A stretch of DNA of 16,771 nucleotides, taken from contig JAACVA010000020.1 of assembly GCA_009992615.1 (NCBI GenBank), forward strand, positions 1 to 16,771, in the 5' to 3' direction. Under the pieces are notes generated by a model. It was not told the origin of the DNA and searched no databases. It was given only the letters and a program-made list of their open reading frames with translations. Both the position numbers and the translations under genes were made by a program. This DNA is from Rhodobacterales bacterium. Its GTDB lineage: Bacteria; Pseudomonadota; Alphaproteobacteria; Rhodobacterales; Rhodobacteraceae. Positions 1-6,965 of this stretch are shown one piece after another. Position 1 is the first letter of the stretch, and each line of letters opens with the position of its first letter.

Positions 1-12
1 TTTCAGGTCCTT
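1..12 (-). promoter_or_regulatory. Probable pufA ribosome-binding site at window edge
   Basis: Reading leftward past the pufB stop codon, the minus strand gives AAAGGA followed by CCTGAAA, and then the window ends. This is a Shine-Dalgarno-like core at the spacing where pufA (LH1 alpha subunit) would start just outside the window. The pufB-pufA order is fixed in known puf operons. The identity of the next gene is inference because no pufA codon is visible. Confidence 0.5.
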
Positions 13-162
13 TCAGAGCCAGGGTTTCCAGATGAACACCGCCAGGTGCGCAACGACGGCAACGGCTGAGAACAGCCAGAGCCCGCTCATGTAGACAGAG
101 TGCAATTCTTGCGCCTGTTCGTCTGTAAGACCTGTGAATGACAGGTCAGTTCTATCAGCCAT
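13..162 (-). CDS. pufB: Light-harvesting complex 1 beta subunit PufB
   Basis: A 49-residue antenna polypeptide of the LH1 ring around the reaction centre; it binds bacteriochlorophyll a and carotenoid in the inner membrane. It shows the LH beta pattern: a polar N-terminal part with LTDEQAQELH (about residues 12-21), one membrane helix from about residue 25 to 46, the bacteriochlorophyll-ligating His39 in the VVAHL segment, and the C-terminal aromatic end IWKPWL. The start ATG at 160-162 is preceded by GAGGAG at good spacing. A longer in-frame version reaching position 345 would run through the upstream hairpin region and is not credible. It is preceded by pufQ and a 197-nt hairpin-rich spacer, and the pufA ribosome-binding site follows directly. 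Confidence 0.97.
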   Translation of the reverse strand: MADRTDLSFTGLTDEQAQELHSVYMSGLWLFSAVAVVAHLAVFIWKPWL

Positions 163-240
163 TGAAACTCTCCTCGTGATCGTAAAGCTGACGCCGCGGG
201 TCCCCCACGGCCGGGTTTTCGACTTTTGGTGTCGATATCC

Positions 241-352
241 GCCCCGGTCAGGGGCAGATGATTTATTCCGGGCTCCACCCCGGAAATCTGTGTGCCTCTG
301 AACCCAGAGGCATCCCGCCAGGTGGCAGGAAATTCCGCGCCCCATCGGGGCG
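241..352 (-). promoter_or_regulatory. Cluster of RNA hairpins in the pufQ-pufB spacer
   Basis: The 197-nt gap between pufQ and pufB contains no gene but several inverted repeats: CGCCCC/GGGGCG at 338-343/347-352 with a 3-nt loop; TGCCTCTG/CAGAGGCA at 293-300/305-312, eight perfect pairs with a 4-nt loop; TTCCGGG/CCCGGAA at 266-272/279-285 with a 6-nt loop; and GCCCC/GGGGC at 241-245/251-255. A weaker imperfect one lies near 314-329. Between the last two stems is an AT-rich segment at 256-265. In Rhodobacter capsulatus, structures at the 5' side of the pufBA message protect it after endonucleolytic processing of the polycistronic puf transcript. A like role here is inference. It would let pufBA mRNA outlast the bch part of the same transcript. 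Confidence 0.7.
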
Positions 353-359
353 TCCGCCC

Positions 360-587
360 TCAGGCAGAAAAAATCGCCGGCGTGATGATCCGGGCCTGAC
401 CCCAGGCGCGCGCGATCGGCCCCTTGGACGGCAAACTCATCTGGCGTGCCGCACTCAGACCCCAGGTCAGGCAGGCCAGAGGCAGGGTCGCCGCAAAAAT
501 CAGGGCAAAATAGACATAAAACTCAGTACGCGGCGCTTTGCGGCTGCGGATCATCGTCTCGGTTGTCTGCGCTGTGAAATCGCTCAT
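360..587 (-). CDS. pufQ: PufQ, puf operon assembly/pigment protein
   Basis: A 75-residue protein with one predicted membrane segment (about residues 23-45, EFYVYFALIFAATLPLACL) after a polar N-terminus and before a basic C-terminus, matching PufQ in size, layout and position. PufQ is required for normal bacteriochlorophyll levels and antenna assembly in Rhodobacter; its exact biochemical action remains unsettled. The ATG at 585-587 overlaps the bchZ stop codon (ATGA), and a strong AGGAGGAACGAC ribosome-binding stretch precedes it, lying inside the last bchZ codons. The reading frame stays open upstream to position 800, but that part lies wholly inside bchZ and is rejected. PufQ is found mainly in Rhodobacterales, which helps place the organism. 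Confidence 0.93.
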   Translation of the reverse strand: MSDFTAQTTETMIRSRKAPRTEFYVYFALIFAATLPLACLTWGLSAARQMSLPSKGPIARAWGQARIITPAIFSA

Positions 588-2077
588 GTCGTTCCTCCTG
601 AGGCGGGGTACGCCTTCTGTTGCGTGCTGTTGGTCGCGGGCGACAGTGCCTCGACCGTTTCCTTGACGACCCTCTCGTCGCCTTGGGCCAAGGCGGCCCG
701 TTCGGCGGCATCGCGCAGCGACTTGGCGGCGGAAATGCGGGTCAAAATTGGGTGTTCGGCGACAATCCGATCCAACGCCGCCTGGGCGTCGGCATCCCAC
801 GGAAAATCGCGGCGCAGCGTGGTGGGCGTGGCATCGGCGGCGTCCATCTGGCTGCCCAGGGGCAGGATGTGGAACAGCGCGTCGAACAATCCGTTGCAGA
901 TTTCCTGGATCAGATAGGTCGCACCGGCAAACCCCATGAAGGGCGTGCCCGTGGCGCGGCGGATCGCAGCGCCCGGAAAACTGGCGGGGATGAACGCGGG
1001 GCTGGGCCCATGCCCACCTTTCTGCTCGGCCAGATACATTTTCTCGTTGATGCTGCCCATGACGATCAGCGGCTTCTTCTGCCCGATCAGGGCGCGCACT
1101 TCTTCGTTGTTGGTCTTCTTGCCGCGAAGACGGGCCACCGCAAAGGCACAGGGCAGGCCCATGTCGGTTTCCAGAAAATTGCGGATGCCCCGGGCATAGG
1201 TCTCATTTGCGACGATGGCAAAGGACGCGGTGCAGAAGAAATCCTGCGTCACCGAACGCCACAGATCCCAGACCGGCTTGATCGTGCTGTGCTTTTCCCG
1301 CTCGATGAACGGTTCGGGATCAAGGCCCAGCAGTTCGCCCAGTTTGCGCAAAAAGGCGACGGTGCTGTCGATGCCGATGGGTGCTTGAAGATAGGGCTTG
1401 CCCAGAACCTCGGCGAGGCCGCGACCGAATTCGCGGTACATGCAGATGTTCACATCAGCATTCACCAGATTGCGCATCTCGGCCAGATGGGCGCCCAGCG
1501 GCATCACCATGTTGACCTCGGCGCCAATCCCGGTCACCAGGCGGCGGATTTCATGCAGGTCCGACGGCATGTTGAACACGCCATACATCGGCCCCAGAAT
1601 ATTGACCCGCGGCGTCGCACCTTCTTCGCGCTTCTTCTCGGGGGGCATCCGCCCCTTGGTCATCCCGAATTCTGTAAAGATCCAGGTCATGGCGCGATCG
1701 GCCGCTTCCCACTGATCCTCATCAATCGTGCGCGGCAGAAACCGCTGAATGTTGGTGCCTTGCGGCGTCACGCCGCCACCGATCATCTCGGCGATCGAAC
1801 CTGTCACCACCACGGCGGGAAGGGCCGGGTCCAACACACCCCAGGCGCGCTTCATCGCCTCTTCCGTGCCCGATCCCATTTCCGACTCACCCAGGCCGGT
1901 CACCACAATCGGCAACTCATGCGGCGGCAAGGCGTCGGTGTAGTGCAGGACCGATGTGACGGGCAGGTTTTCGCAACCGACCGGTCCGTCTATGACAACC
2001 TGCAATCCCTTGACGGCGCAGAACGCATAGACCGCGCCCCAGTATCCGCCTGCTCTGTCGTGATCTTGAACCAGCAT
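584..2077 (-). CDS. bchZ: Chlorophyllide a reductase subunit BchZ
   Basis: The 497-residue beta-type subunit of the catalytic BchYZ component of chlorophyllide a oxidoreductase, the nitrogenase-like enzyme that reduces ring B (C7=C8) in bacteriochlorophyll a synthesis. Visible marks are Cys35 in DGPVGCENLPV, the expected BchZ contribution to the bridging 4Fe-4S cluster; the long oxidoreductase body; and a C-terminal helical module at about residues 424-478 (from DFPWDADAQAALDRI), like the C-terminal domain shared with the BchB subunit of protochlorophyllide reductase. Its ATG shares one base with the bchY stop (TGATG at 2075-2079), and its stop overlaps the pufQ ATG. Its last Gly-Gly codons also form the pufQ ribosome-binding site. 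Length is normal for the family and no break is visible. Confidence 0.96.
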   Translation of the reverse strand: MLVQDHDRAGGYWGAVYAFCAVKGLQVVIDGPVGCENLPVTSVLHYTDALPPHELPIVVTGLGESEMGSGTEEAMKRAWGVLDPALPAVVVTGSIAEMIGGGVTPQGTNIQRFLPRTIDEDQWEAADRAMTWIFTEFGMTKGRMPPEKKREEGATPRVNILGPMYGVFNMPSDLHEIRRLVTGIGAEVNMVMPLGAHLAEMRNLVNADVNICMYREFGRGLAEVLGKPYLQAPIGIDSTVAFLRKLGELLGLDPEPFIEREKHSTIKPVWDLWRSVTQDFFCTASFAIVANETYARGIRNFLETDMGLPCAFAVARLRGKKTNNEEVRALIGQKKPLIVMGSINEKMYLAEQKGGHGPSPAFIPASFPGAAIRRATGTPFMGFAGATYLIQEICNGLFDALFHILPLGSQMDAADATPTTLRRDFPWDADAQAALDRIVAEHPILTRISAAKSLRDAAERAALAQGDERVVKETVEALSPATNSTQQKAYPASGGTT

Positions 2078-3645
2078 CAGATCATTTGCTCCGCTGCTGC
2101 GGCACGCGCCTGTTTGTCGAGCTTTTTCTGGTGCGCTGCACGGAAATCGGGGCGCAGGTTCGGCGCACCTTCCCAGACACCTGCGGTATCGCCCGTGCCA
2201 ACACCTTCAAAAAAGGCTTTCATTTTGTCCATGCGGAACTTGTTGGCGATGGCGGTGTTGATCACCTCGGCCAGGCTGCCGGCACCGGCCACCCCCATCA
2301 GAGGGCGCGCCGAAATCAGGTTGGTGAAATACAGGCCAGGAATGCCCATTTCCTTTGCCTTTTGCACAACCGGGGTGGTGCCAATGGCCAAATCAGGGCG
2401 CACAGCCTCCATCGCGGCGCAATCGTCTTCCAGCGACGCGCGGTACTTCACCTTTACGCCCCGCGCCTCAAGCCACTCGCGGTCCCATTGTGAAGCGTCG
2501 GTTTTCGGGCAGGCCGTGCCGACATACGGCACTGTTGCACCACTTTCGATCAGCAGGCGCGCCACCAGAAGTTCGCTGCCTTCATATCCGGACAGGGTGA
2601 TCGTGCCGTTGATCGGCATCGCCGCCAAGGCGCCCTTGATCGCGGGCAAAAACGCGTTCTGCGCGGCGGCCACCTTGTCAGCCGACAGACCGAAGGCGGC
2701 GCCGATGTTTTTCAGCCATTCGGCGGTGCCGTCATGGCCCACCGGCGCACTGCCCACAATGGGGCGGCCTGCGGCGACAAATTCACGCGTGGCGGCGGTG
2801 TAGAACGGGTGGATCGCGGCGGCGACGCCGCAGTCCAGCGCGGCGTATAATTCGCGCCATTCGCGGCAGGGCACGACCGGACCAGCGGCCAGACCCATGG
2901 GGGCCAGCATTGCGCCGATCATCATCGGGTCGGCCGGAAACATTTCGCCCAACAGCGCCACTGTGGGGCGGTCGGATTTGCCACCGGCAGGCTTCTGAAC
3001 CGGCCCTGCCATCGCTTCGCGACGGGCATAGTTCAGCATTGCACCGGCCAGCACATCCTTCGCCTCGGCGTGGGTCGGGATGCCAAAGCCAGGCACATCA
3101 ATGCCGACAATCCGCACACCGTTGATTTCTTCGGGCAGCAATCGCAAAGGCACGCCGCTGGCCGTTGGTACGCACAGGTTGGTCACGACAATCGCGTCAT
3201 ACCGGTCGGGGTCGGCCATTTCGTGCACGGCGTCGCGGATATCTTCGAACAGCTTGCCGGTGACCAGCGATTCCGAGTTGAATGGCACATAGCCGACAGA
3301 CCGACGCGCCCCATAAAAATGCGAGACAAAGGTCAGGCCATAGACACAGCAGGCCGATCCCGACAGGATTGTCGCCGTCCGCCGCATCCGCAGACCCACC
3401 CGCAGTGACCCGAACGCCGGGCACATGCTTTGGGGTTGGTCGTGGGGGCCTTTGGGATAATCCTTGGCATATTGATCCAGAATTTCAGATTTGCCAGCCA
3501 TCCGCGCCGCCGCTTCCATTGCACCAGCACCTGCGTGGCACCCCGTACCATCAACAGGCTGCGTCGCGTCCGGCATCGGATCTCGGGCCTGACCCTCGAT
3601 CACCGGGGTTTGTCCGGCGGCATCATATGTTACTTCATCGGTCAT
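2077..3645 (-). CDS. bchY: Chlorophyllide a reductase subunit BchY
   Basis: The 522-residue alpha-type subunit of BchYZ, partner of BchZ. Three cysteine regions fit the expected 4Fe-4S ligands: Cys75 (SMCPAFGSLR), Cys99/Cys100 (GSACCVYG) and Cys158 (VTNLCVPTASG). The first 60-70 residues are Ala/Gly-rich and less conserved in appearance. The ATG at 3643-3645 overlaps the stop of the small upstream gene (ATGA), and no good ribosome-binding core is seen before it (the minus strand reads ACAGAGCGCCAGCA then ATG), so its translation may depend on ribosomes finishing the small gene. Its stop codon overlaps the bchZ start. A start at Met24 is possible but would break the overlap pattern. Confidence 0.95.
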   Translation of the reverse strand: MTDEVTYDAAGQTPVIEGQARDPMPDATQPVDGTGCHAGAGAMEAAARMAGKSEILDQYAKDYPKGPHDQPQSMCPAFGSLRVGLRMRRTATILSGSACCVYGLTFVSHFYGARRSVGYVPFNSESLVTGKLFEDIRDAVHEMADPDRYDAIVVTNLCVPTASGVPLRLLPEEINGVRIVGIDVPGFGIPTHAEAKDVLAGAMLNYARREAMAGPVQKPAGGKSDRPTVALLGEMFPADPMMIGAMLAPMGLAAGPVVPCREWRELYAALDCGVAAAIHPFYTAATREFVAAGRPIVGSAPVGHDGTAEWLKNIGAAFGLSADKVAAAQNAFLPAIKGALAAMPINGTITLSGYEGSELLVARLLIESGATVPYVGTACPKTDASQWDREWLEARGVKVKYRASLEDDCAAMEAVRPDLAIGTTPVVQKAKEMGIPGLYFTNLISARPLMGVAGAGSLAEVINTAIANKFRMDKMKAFFEGVGTGDTAGVWEGAPNLRPDFRAAHQKKLDKQARAAAAEQMI

Positions 3646-3776
3646 TGCTGGCGCTCTGTAGAGGTCAATTTGCGAATATCCGCGATCAGACGACGGATCT
3701 GCTCGGGGCTGGCCTTGGCCAACACCTCACGGAGCTGACCGTTTGCCTGATCCTGGAATTGCTCAGACATCGTCAT
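3642..3776 (-). CDS. Small unrecognised gene between bchX and bchY
   Basis: A 44-codon open frame filling the bchX-bchY junction. It begins inside the end of bchX (14-nt overlap) and its TGA overlaps the bchY ATG (ATGA). A GGAAG core lies six bases before the first ATG (3774-3776); a second ATG two codons later would give 42 residues. The peptide is charged, soluble-looking and probably helical, with a core SPEQIRRLIADIRKL and no cysteine, signal or membrane segment. About 68% of its third positions are G or C, in line with a coding frame here. I do not recognise it. Size and placement suggest either a small partner of the BchXYZ reductase or a translational coupler for bchY; both are inference. 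Confidence 0.72.
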   Translation of the reverse strand: MTMSEQFQDQANGQLREVLAKASPEQIRRLIADIRKLTSTERQQ

Positions 3777-4764
3777 AGACCACTTCCAGGCTGGCTTTGG
3801 GTGCAGCGTTCTTGCCGCGCATGTCCATGTCGGTGGCGGGCACCAACTGGTAATCGCCGCCGGTGTCCTTGGCATCGAACAGGCCCAGCAGGCCGTCCTG
3901 ATCCAAAGGCGTCGGGCGCACCGGTGGGGCAATGCCCACGGCCTCGGCCAACCCCTGAAACATCGGGCCCCATTGCGATTCATGGGTGCCTACAATCTGA
4001 TAATTCGCGGATTTCTTGCGCAGATCGTCATCTTGCGGAATAGCGGCCAGCACCGGAATGTTCACCGCCGCAGCAAATGCCTGGGCCTCGCCCGTGCCGT
4101 CATCCTTGTTGATGACCAGACCGGCCACGCCCACATTGCCACCCAGCCGGCGGAAATATTCCACCGCCGAACAGACATTATTGGCAACATAAAGCGATTG
4201 CAGGTCGTTCGAGCCGACGAGGATCACCTTTTGCGCCATGTCCCGCGCGATCGGCAGGCCAAAGCCGCCACACACCACGTCACCCAGGAAATCCAGCAGA
4301 ACATAGTCAAAGTCCCAGTCATGGAACCCCAGCTTTTCCAACAACTCGAAGCCATGGATGATGCCACGTCCGCCACACCCCCGGCCCACTTCGGGTCCGC
4401 CCAGCTCCATCGCGAAAACACCACCGCGCTTGAAACACACGTCGCCGATCTTCACTTCTTCCCCGGCCAGCTTCTTGCGCGACGAGGTTTCGATGATGGT
4501 CGGACAGGCCTTGCCGCCGAACAGAAGGCTGGTGGTGTCGGATTTCGGATCGCAGCCGATCAAAAGCACCCGCTTGCCCATTTCCGCCATCATGTGGCTG
4601 AGGTTGGCCAAGGTGAAGGATTTTCCAATCCCGCCCTTGCCATAGATCGCGATGATCTGCGTCTTGCTTGTGGGTTCGCCCTGCGGAACCTCCAGCGTCG
4701 GCTCATTCGCCTCGGCCCTCAGTTTCGCATCGTAATCCTTGAGATTCGGCATATCCAGGCTCAT
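3763..4764 (-). CDS. bchX: Chlorophyllide a reductase iron protein BchX
   Basis: The 333-residue NifH/BchL-like ATPase subunit that passes electrons to BchYZ. It carries the nucleotide loop YGKGGIGKS (about residues 41-49), the DPKSDTT segment (72-78), and the two cysteines expected to hold the inter-subunit 4Fe-4S cluster: Cys130 in GRGCGGRG and Cys165 in DVVCGGFG. The length matches known BchX. The ATG at 4762-4764 overlaps the bchC stop (ATGA) and has a strong GGAGGGG ribosome-binding core in the bchC tail. Its 3' end overlaps the small gene that separates it from bchY. Confidence 0.97.
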   Translation of the reverse strand: MSLDMPNLKDYDAKLRAEANEPTLEVPQGEPTSKTQIIAIYGKGGIGKSFTLANLSHMMAEMGKRVLLIGCDPKSDTTSLLFGGKACPTIIETSSRKKLAGEEVKIGDVCFKRGGVFAMELGGPEVGRGCGGRGIIHGFELLEKLGFHDWDFDYVLLDFLGDVVCGGFGLPIARDMAQKVILVGSNDLQSLYVANNVCSAVEYFRRLGGNVGVAGLVINKDDGTGEAQAFAAAVNIPVLAAIPQDDDLRKKSANYQIVGTHESQWGPMFQGLAEAVGIAPPVRPTPLDQDGLLGLFDAKDTGGDYQLVPATDMDMRGKNAAPKASLEVVYDDV

Positions 4765-5702
4765 GCGTGGCCCCTCCAGTCCAGTATCATTTTAAGGCAG
4801 GCCGGATCGCTGAACGCGGTGGCATAGGCTCCGCGCGCATCGGTTGCCTGAGCGGTATGTGTGATCAGCCCCGACAGCGACAGGGCGCCGCATTCGATCA
4901 ACTGGCGCGTTGCCAACAGATCATCGCGCGTCCATTCCGCCGCGACCCGAAACCGGGCTTCTTTCATGAAGGCCGGCGGGAAGGCAAAACTGATCGGATC
5001 GGTGTAAAATCCGGCAAGAACAATCTCGCCACCTTTGGCAATGCGGCCAATCAGACCGGGCAACAGATCGGCCCGCCCCGAGGCATCGTAAATCGCGCGG
5101 TAATCCCGCCGCGGATCCGCATCGGGATGAATGACGTCATAACCGATCGCACCCTTGGCCCGATCAGCATCAATTTCCCAGACGATGGGCGCGGGCGCAC
5201 CCGCAGCGACCGTCAACCGCGCCAAAAGCCTGCCCAAAACACCATGCCCGACGATCAGATCGGGCATCACGACGTTCAGCCCTGCCATGGCGTGACGCGC
5301 GGTGGCCGCCAGCGCCAACAACGCCCCCTCGGCCCCCAGCGTCGGATCAATCCGCGTTACCCGGTCGGATGCCGTCACGAGACATTTGGCAGCGCCGCCA
5401 AACAGGCCGCGCACGTTGCCGTAACAATTCGCGCCCGGCACAAACACCCGTTGACCTACGGCAAATCCCGTATCGGCCCCAGCCTCGACAACTTCGCCCG
5501 CCGATTCATATCCGGGCACCAAGGGATAACCCATGCCTGGAAACGGCGGCATCGTTCCGTTGTAAAACAGCTTTTCCGTTCCGGTGGAAATTCCCGAATG
5601 GCTGATTTCAACCACCAGATCACCCGCACCCGGTGCATTCAGCGAAACCTGTTCCACCGCCAAATCGCGAGGTCCGGTCAGGATGACGGCGGTGGTTTGC
5701 AA
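4761..5702 (-). CDS. bchC: 3-hydroxyethyl bacteriochlorophyllide a dehydrogenase BchC
   Basis: An NAD-dependent dehydrogenase of 313 residues that oxidises the C3 hydroxyethyl group to acetyl in bacteriochlorophyll a synthesis. It has the medium-chain dehydrogenase layout: an N-terminal domain with SGISTGTEKLF and GYESAGEVVEAG, and a nucleotide-binding part with VGHGVLGRLLA. Family proteins begin near (M)QTTAVILTGP. The only matching start here is TTG at 5700-5702, with GGGAGAGA seven bases upstream. The nearest in-frame ATG (5778-5780) sits inside a repressor palindrome and would add 26 residues unlike the family, so it was not used. The stop overlaps the bchX start. A tandem PpsR-type operator lies directly upstream. 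Confidence 0.93.
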   Translation of the reverse strand: MQTTAVILTGPRDLAVEQVSLNAPGAGDLVVEISHSGISTGTEKLFYNGTMPPFPGMGYPLVPGYESAGEVVEAGADTGFAVGQRVFVPGANCYGNVRGLFGGAAKCLVTASDRVTRIDPTLGAEGALLALAATARHAMAGLNVVMPDLIVGHGVLGRLLARLTVAAGAPAPIVWEIDADRAKGAIGYDVIHPDADPRRDYRAIYDASGRADLLPGLIGRIAKGGEIVLAGFYTDPISFAFPPAFMKEARFRVAAEWTRDDLLATRQLIECGALSLSGLITHTAQATDARGAYATAFSDPACLKMILDWRGHA

Positions 5703-5706
5703 ATGG

Positions 5707-5714
5707 TCTCTCCC
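5707..5714 (-). promoter_or_regulatory. Ribosome-binding site deciding the bchC TTG start
   Basis: The minus strand reads GGGAGAGACCAT and then TTG. The purine-rich core sits at normal distance from TTG (5702-5700), at the point where BchC homology begins. This supports a TTG start over the distant ATG at 5780. Confidence 0.65.
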
Positions 5715-5759
5715 TGATTCGCTGGAATGATTCTGCGTCGTTCTGTGTAACGCTTCATG

Positions 5760-5777
5760 TGTCAGTTTAATCTGACA
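5760..5777. promoter_or_regulatory. PpsR/CrtJ operator 1 upstream of bchC
   Basis: TGTCAGTTTAATCTGACA is a perfect-arm TGT-N12-ACA palindrome; the symmetry extends outward to 5757-5780 (arms ATGTGTCAG and CTGACACAT). It matches the consensus of PpsR/CrtJ, the repressor of bch and crt genes under oxic conditions or light. On the minus strand it contains TAAACT (5769-5764), a possible -10 element. A second operator lies 8 bp upstream in the direction of bchC transcription. Confidence 0.88.
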
Positions 5778-5791
5778 CATCGAACTGTCAA
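5764..5791 (-). promoter_or_regulatory. Candidate bchC promoter (-35 TTGACA, -10 TAAACT)
   Basis: The minus strand has TTGACA at 5791-5786, a 16-bp spacer, and TAAACT at 5769-5764 (four of six bases match TATAAT). Each hexamer lies within one PpsR palindrome, an arrangement known from R. capsulatus bchC. This promoter would serve bchCXYZ-puf in addition to read-through from crtEF. The transcription start has not been measured here. Confidence 0.55.
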
Positions 5792-5803
5792 CCTATTTAG
5801 ACA
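5786..5803. promoter_or_regulatory. PpsR/CrtJ operator 2 upstream of bchC
   Basis: TGTCAACCTATTTAGACA fits TGT-N12-ACA, with flanking symmetry AACTGTC/GACAGTT at 5783-5789/5800-5806. It is separated from operator 1 by exactly 8 bp (5778-5785), the spacing reported for cooperative CrtJ binding at R. capsulatus bchC. On the minus strand it contains TTGACA (5791-5786), a consensus -35 hexamer 16 bp from the candidate -10 TAAACT. The repressor would therefore cover both promoter elements. The operator lies between the crtF stop (5813) and bchC. Confidence 0.87.
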
Positions 5804-5812
5804 GTTGGTGTG

Positions 5813-6934
5813 TCAATCTCGTACACATTCAACAATCGAGGTTACAAAAGGCCGCGATGTCGGGCGCACGCGCACCTGGCTGAACCCGGCCTGGCCCAGT
5901 AGTGTGGCAATCTCATCCGCCGACCGGGCACGCCCGGTGCGCATCGCCATGCAGTACAGCGCGAAATACACATCCCCCGGTCGGTTCGGCACAGCCCCGC
6001 CCGACATCGGTTCCGACACGATCAGTCGCCCACCATCCGGTAAGGCTCTGTAAACATTTGATAACAGGGCACGAACTGTGGCGTCTGAATGATCGTACAG
6101 CACCCGAATCAAGCTGATCGCGTCAGCCCCACATGGCAAGGCATCATCCCGGAACGATCCGCCGATGATCGTGACCCGCTCGGCAATTCCTGCTGTCACG
6201 AACCGCGCCCGTGCTGTCGGTGCCACCACCGGAAGATCAAAAAGACTAAGCCCGATTTTTGGCATCTTTTCAGCAACATGGGTCAGAAATGCGCCCGAAC
6301 CTCCGCCGACATCCATCAGGTGCCGGACCTTGGCAAGCGAAACGGTGCGCAACGTCTCTTCGGCCACCAGCCCCTGACTGTCCGCCATCAGATCGGAATA
6401 CCGCGCTGTCACCGCAGGTTCGACAGCCCCCCCCGCGCCAAAGACATAGGGCCAGAACCTTGCCAACTCGGTCTCGGTCTCGCCACGAAAAAACGCCACC
6501 GGATCAGCCAGATCGCGGTACAACACATCATGGTGCGAAATCATCGCCTCCAGACCAGGCACACCCAAAAGGGCCGCGCCGCGCTGCGCTGTCCGATACC
6601 GTCCCGCCGTCACCGACAACAGGCCCAACGCAACACCGGCGTGCAACAACACCCGTGCACGGTCTGGCGGCAGCGACAACCGCGCCGCCATCGCGTCGGC
6701 CGTTTCCGCCTGCTCCAGCAACAGATGCAGCACACGCAACTCGACCAACGCAAATAAAACCTGTGATTGCGCAAATCCTGACACCAGATCGAACAGCGCC
6801 TCCCCCTCGCGCCGCGCGACACCCCGCGTGAGAAAAAGCCGCGACGCCCAGGATTGAAAGCGCCGCGATGCCACCAACCGATTGCGCCAGGCGAAAAAAC
6901 CGCTGCGCGGCCCTGCCCCTGACTGCTGTTTCAC
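5813..6934 (-). CDS. crtF: Hydroxyneurosporene O-methyltransferase CrtF
   Basis: An S-adenosylmethionine-dependent methyltransferase that methylates the C1 hydroxyl of acyclic carotenoids in the spheroidene/spirilloxanthin pathway. It has an N-terminal helical dimerisation domain (from LVSGFAQSQVLFALVEL) and a C-terminal Rossmann domain with the SAM loop LMDVGGGSGAFL, a SLFDLPVV segment and LIRVLYDHSD near the active site. I place the start at GTG 6932-6934 (373 residues). GTG at 6944-6946 is also possible. The frame is open to ATG 6995-6997, but that ATG lies inside a hairpin repeat and has no ribosome-binding site. It lies downstream of crtE, with bchC next after the operator pair. Confidence 0.92.
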   Translation of the reverse strand: MKQQSGAGPRSGFFAWRNRLVASRRFQSWASRLFLTRGVARREGEALFDLVSGFAQSQVLFALVELRVLHLLLEQAETADAMAARLSLPPDRARVLLHAGVALGLLSVTAGRYRTAQRGAALLGVPGLEAMISHHDVLYRDLADPVAFFRGETETELARFWPYVFGAGGAVEPAVTARYSDLMADSQGLVAEETLRTVSLAKVRHLMDVGGGSGAFLTHVAEKMPKIGLSLFDLPVVAPTARARFVTAGIAERVTIIGGSFRDDALPCGADAISLIRVLYDHSDATVRALLSNVYRALPDGGRLIVSEPMSGGAVPNRPGDVYFALYCMAMRTGRARSADEIATLLGQAGFSQVRVRPTSRPFVTSIVECVRD

Positions 6935-6965
6935 CGTATCACGCACCCCGCCGTTGCTCTTTCTT

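Noticed and set aside
163..345. N-terminal extension of pufB to position 345
   Set aside because: The added residues run through the hairpin spacer and do not resemble LH1 beta; ATG 160-162 has a strong ribosome-binding site.
620..2803. A 727-codon open frame on the plus strand opposite bchZ and bchY
   Set aside because: It lies wholly antisense to two clearly conserved genes, has biased composition typical of mirrored GC-rich codons, and shows no recognisable domain.
3973..4827. A 284-codon plus-strand frame opposite bchX
   Set aside because: It is antisense to a conserved gene and its sequence looks like a reversed GC-rich shadow.
5703..5780. ATG start for bchC at 5778-5780
   Set aside because: It falls inside the PpsR palindrome and downstream of or within the likely promoter; the extra 26 residues are not BchC-like.
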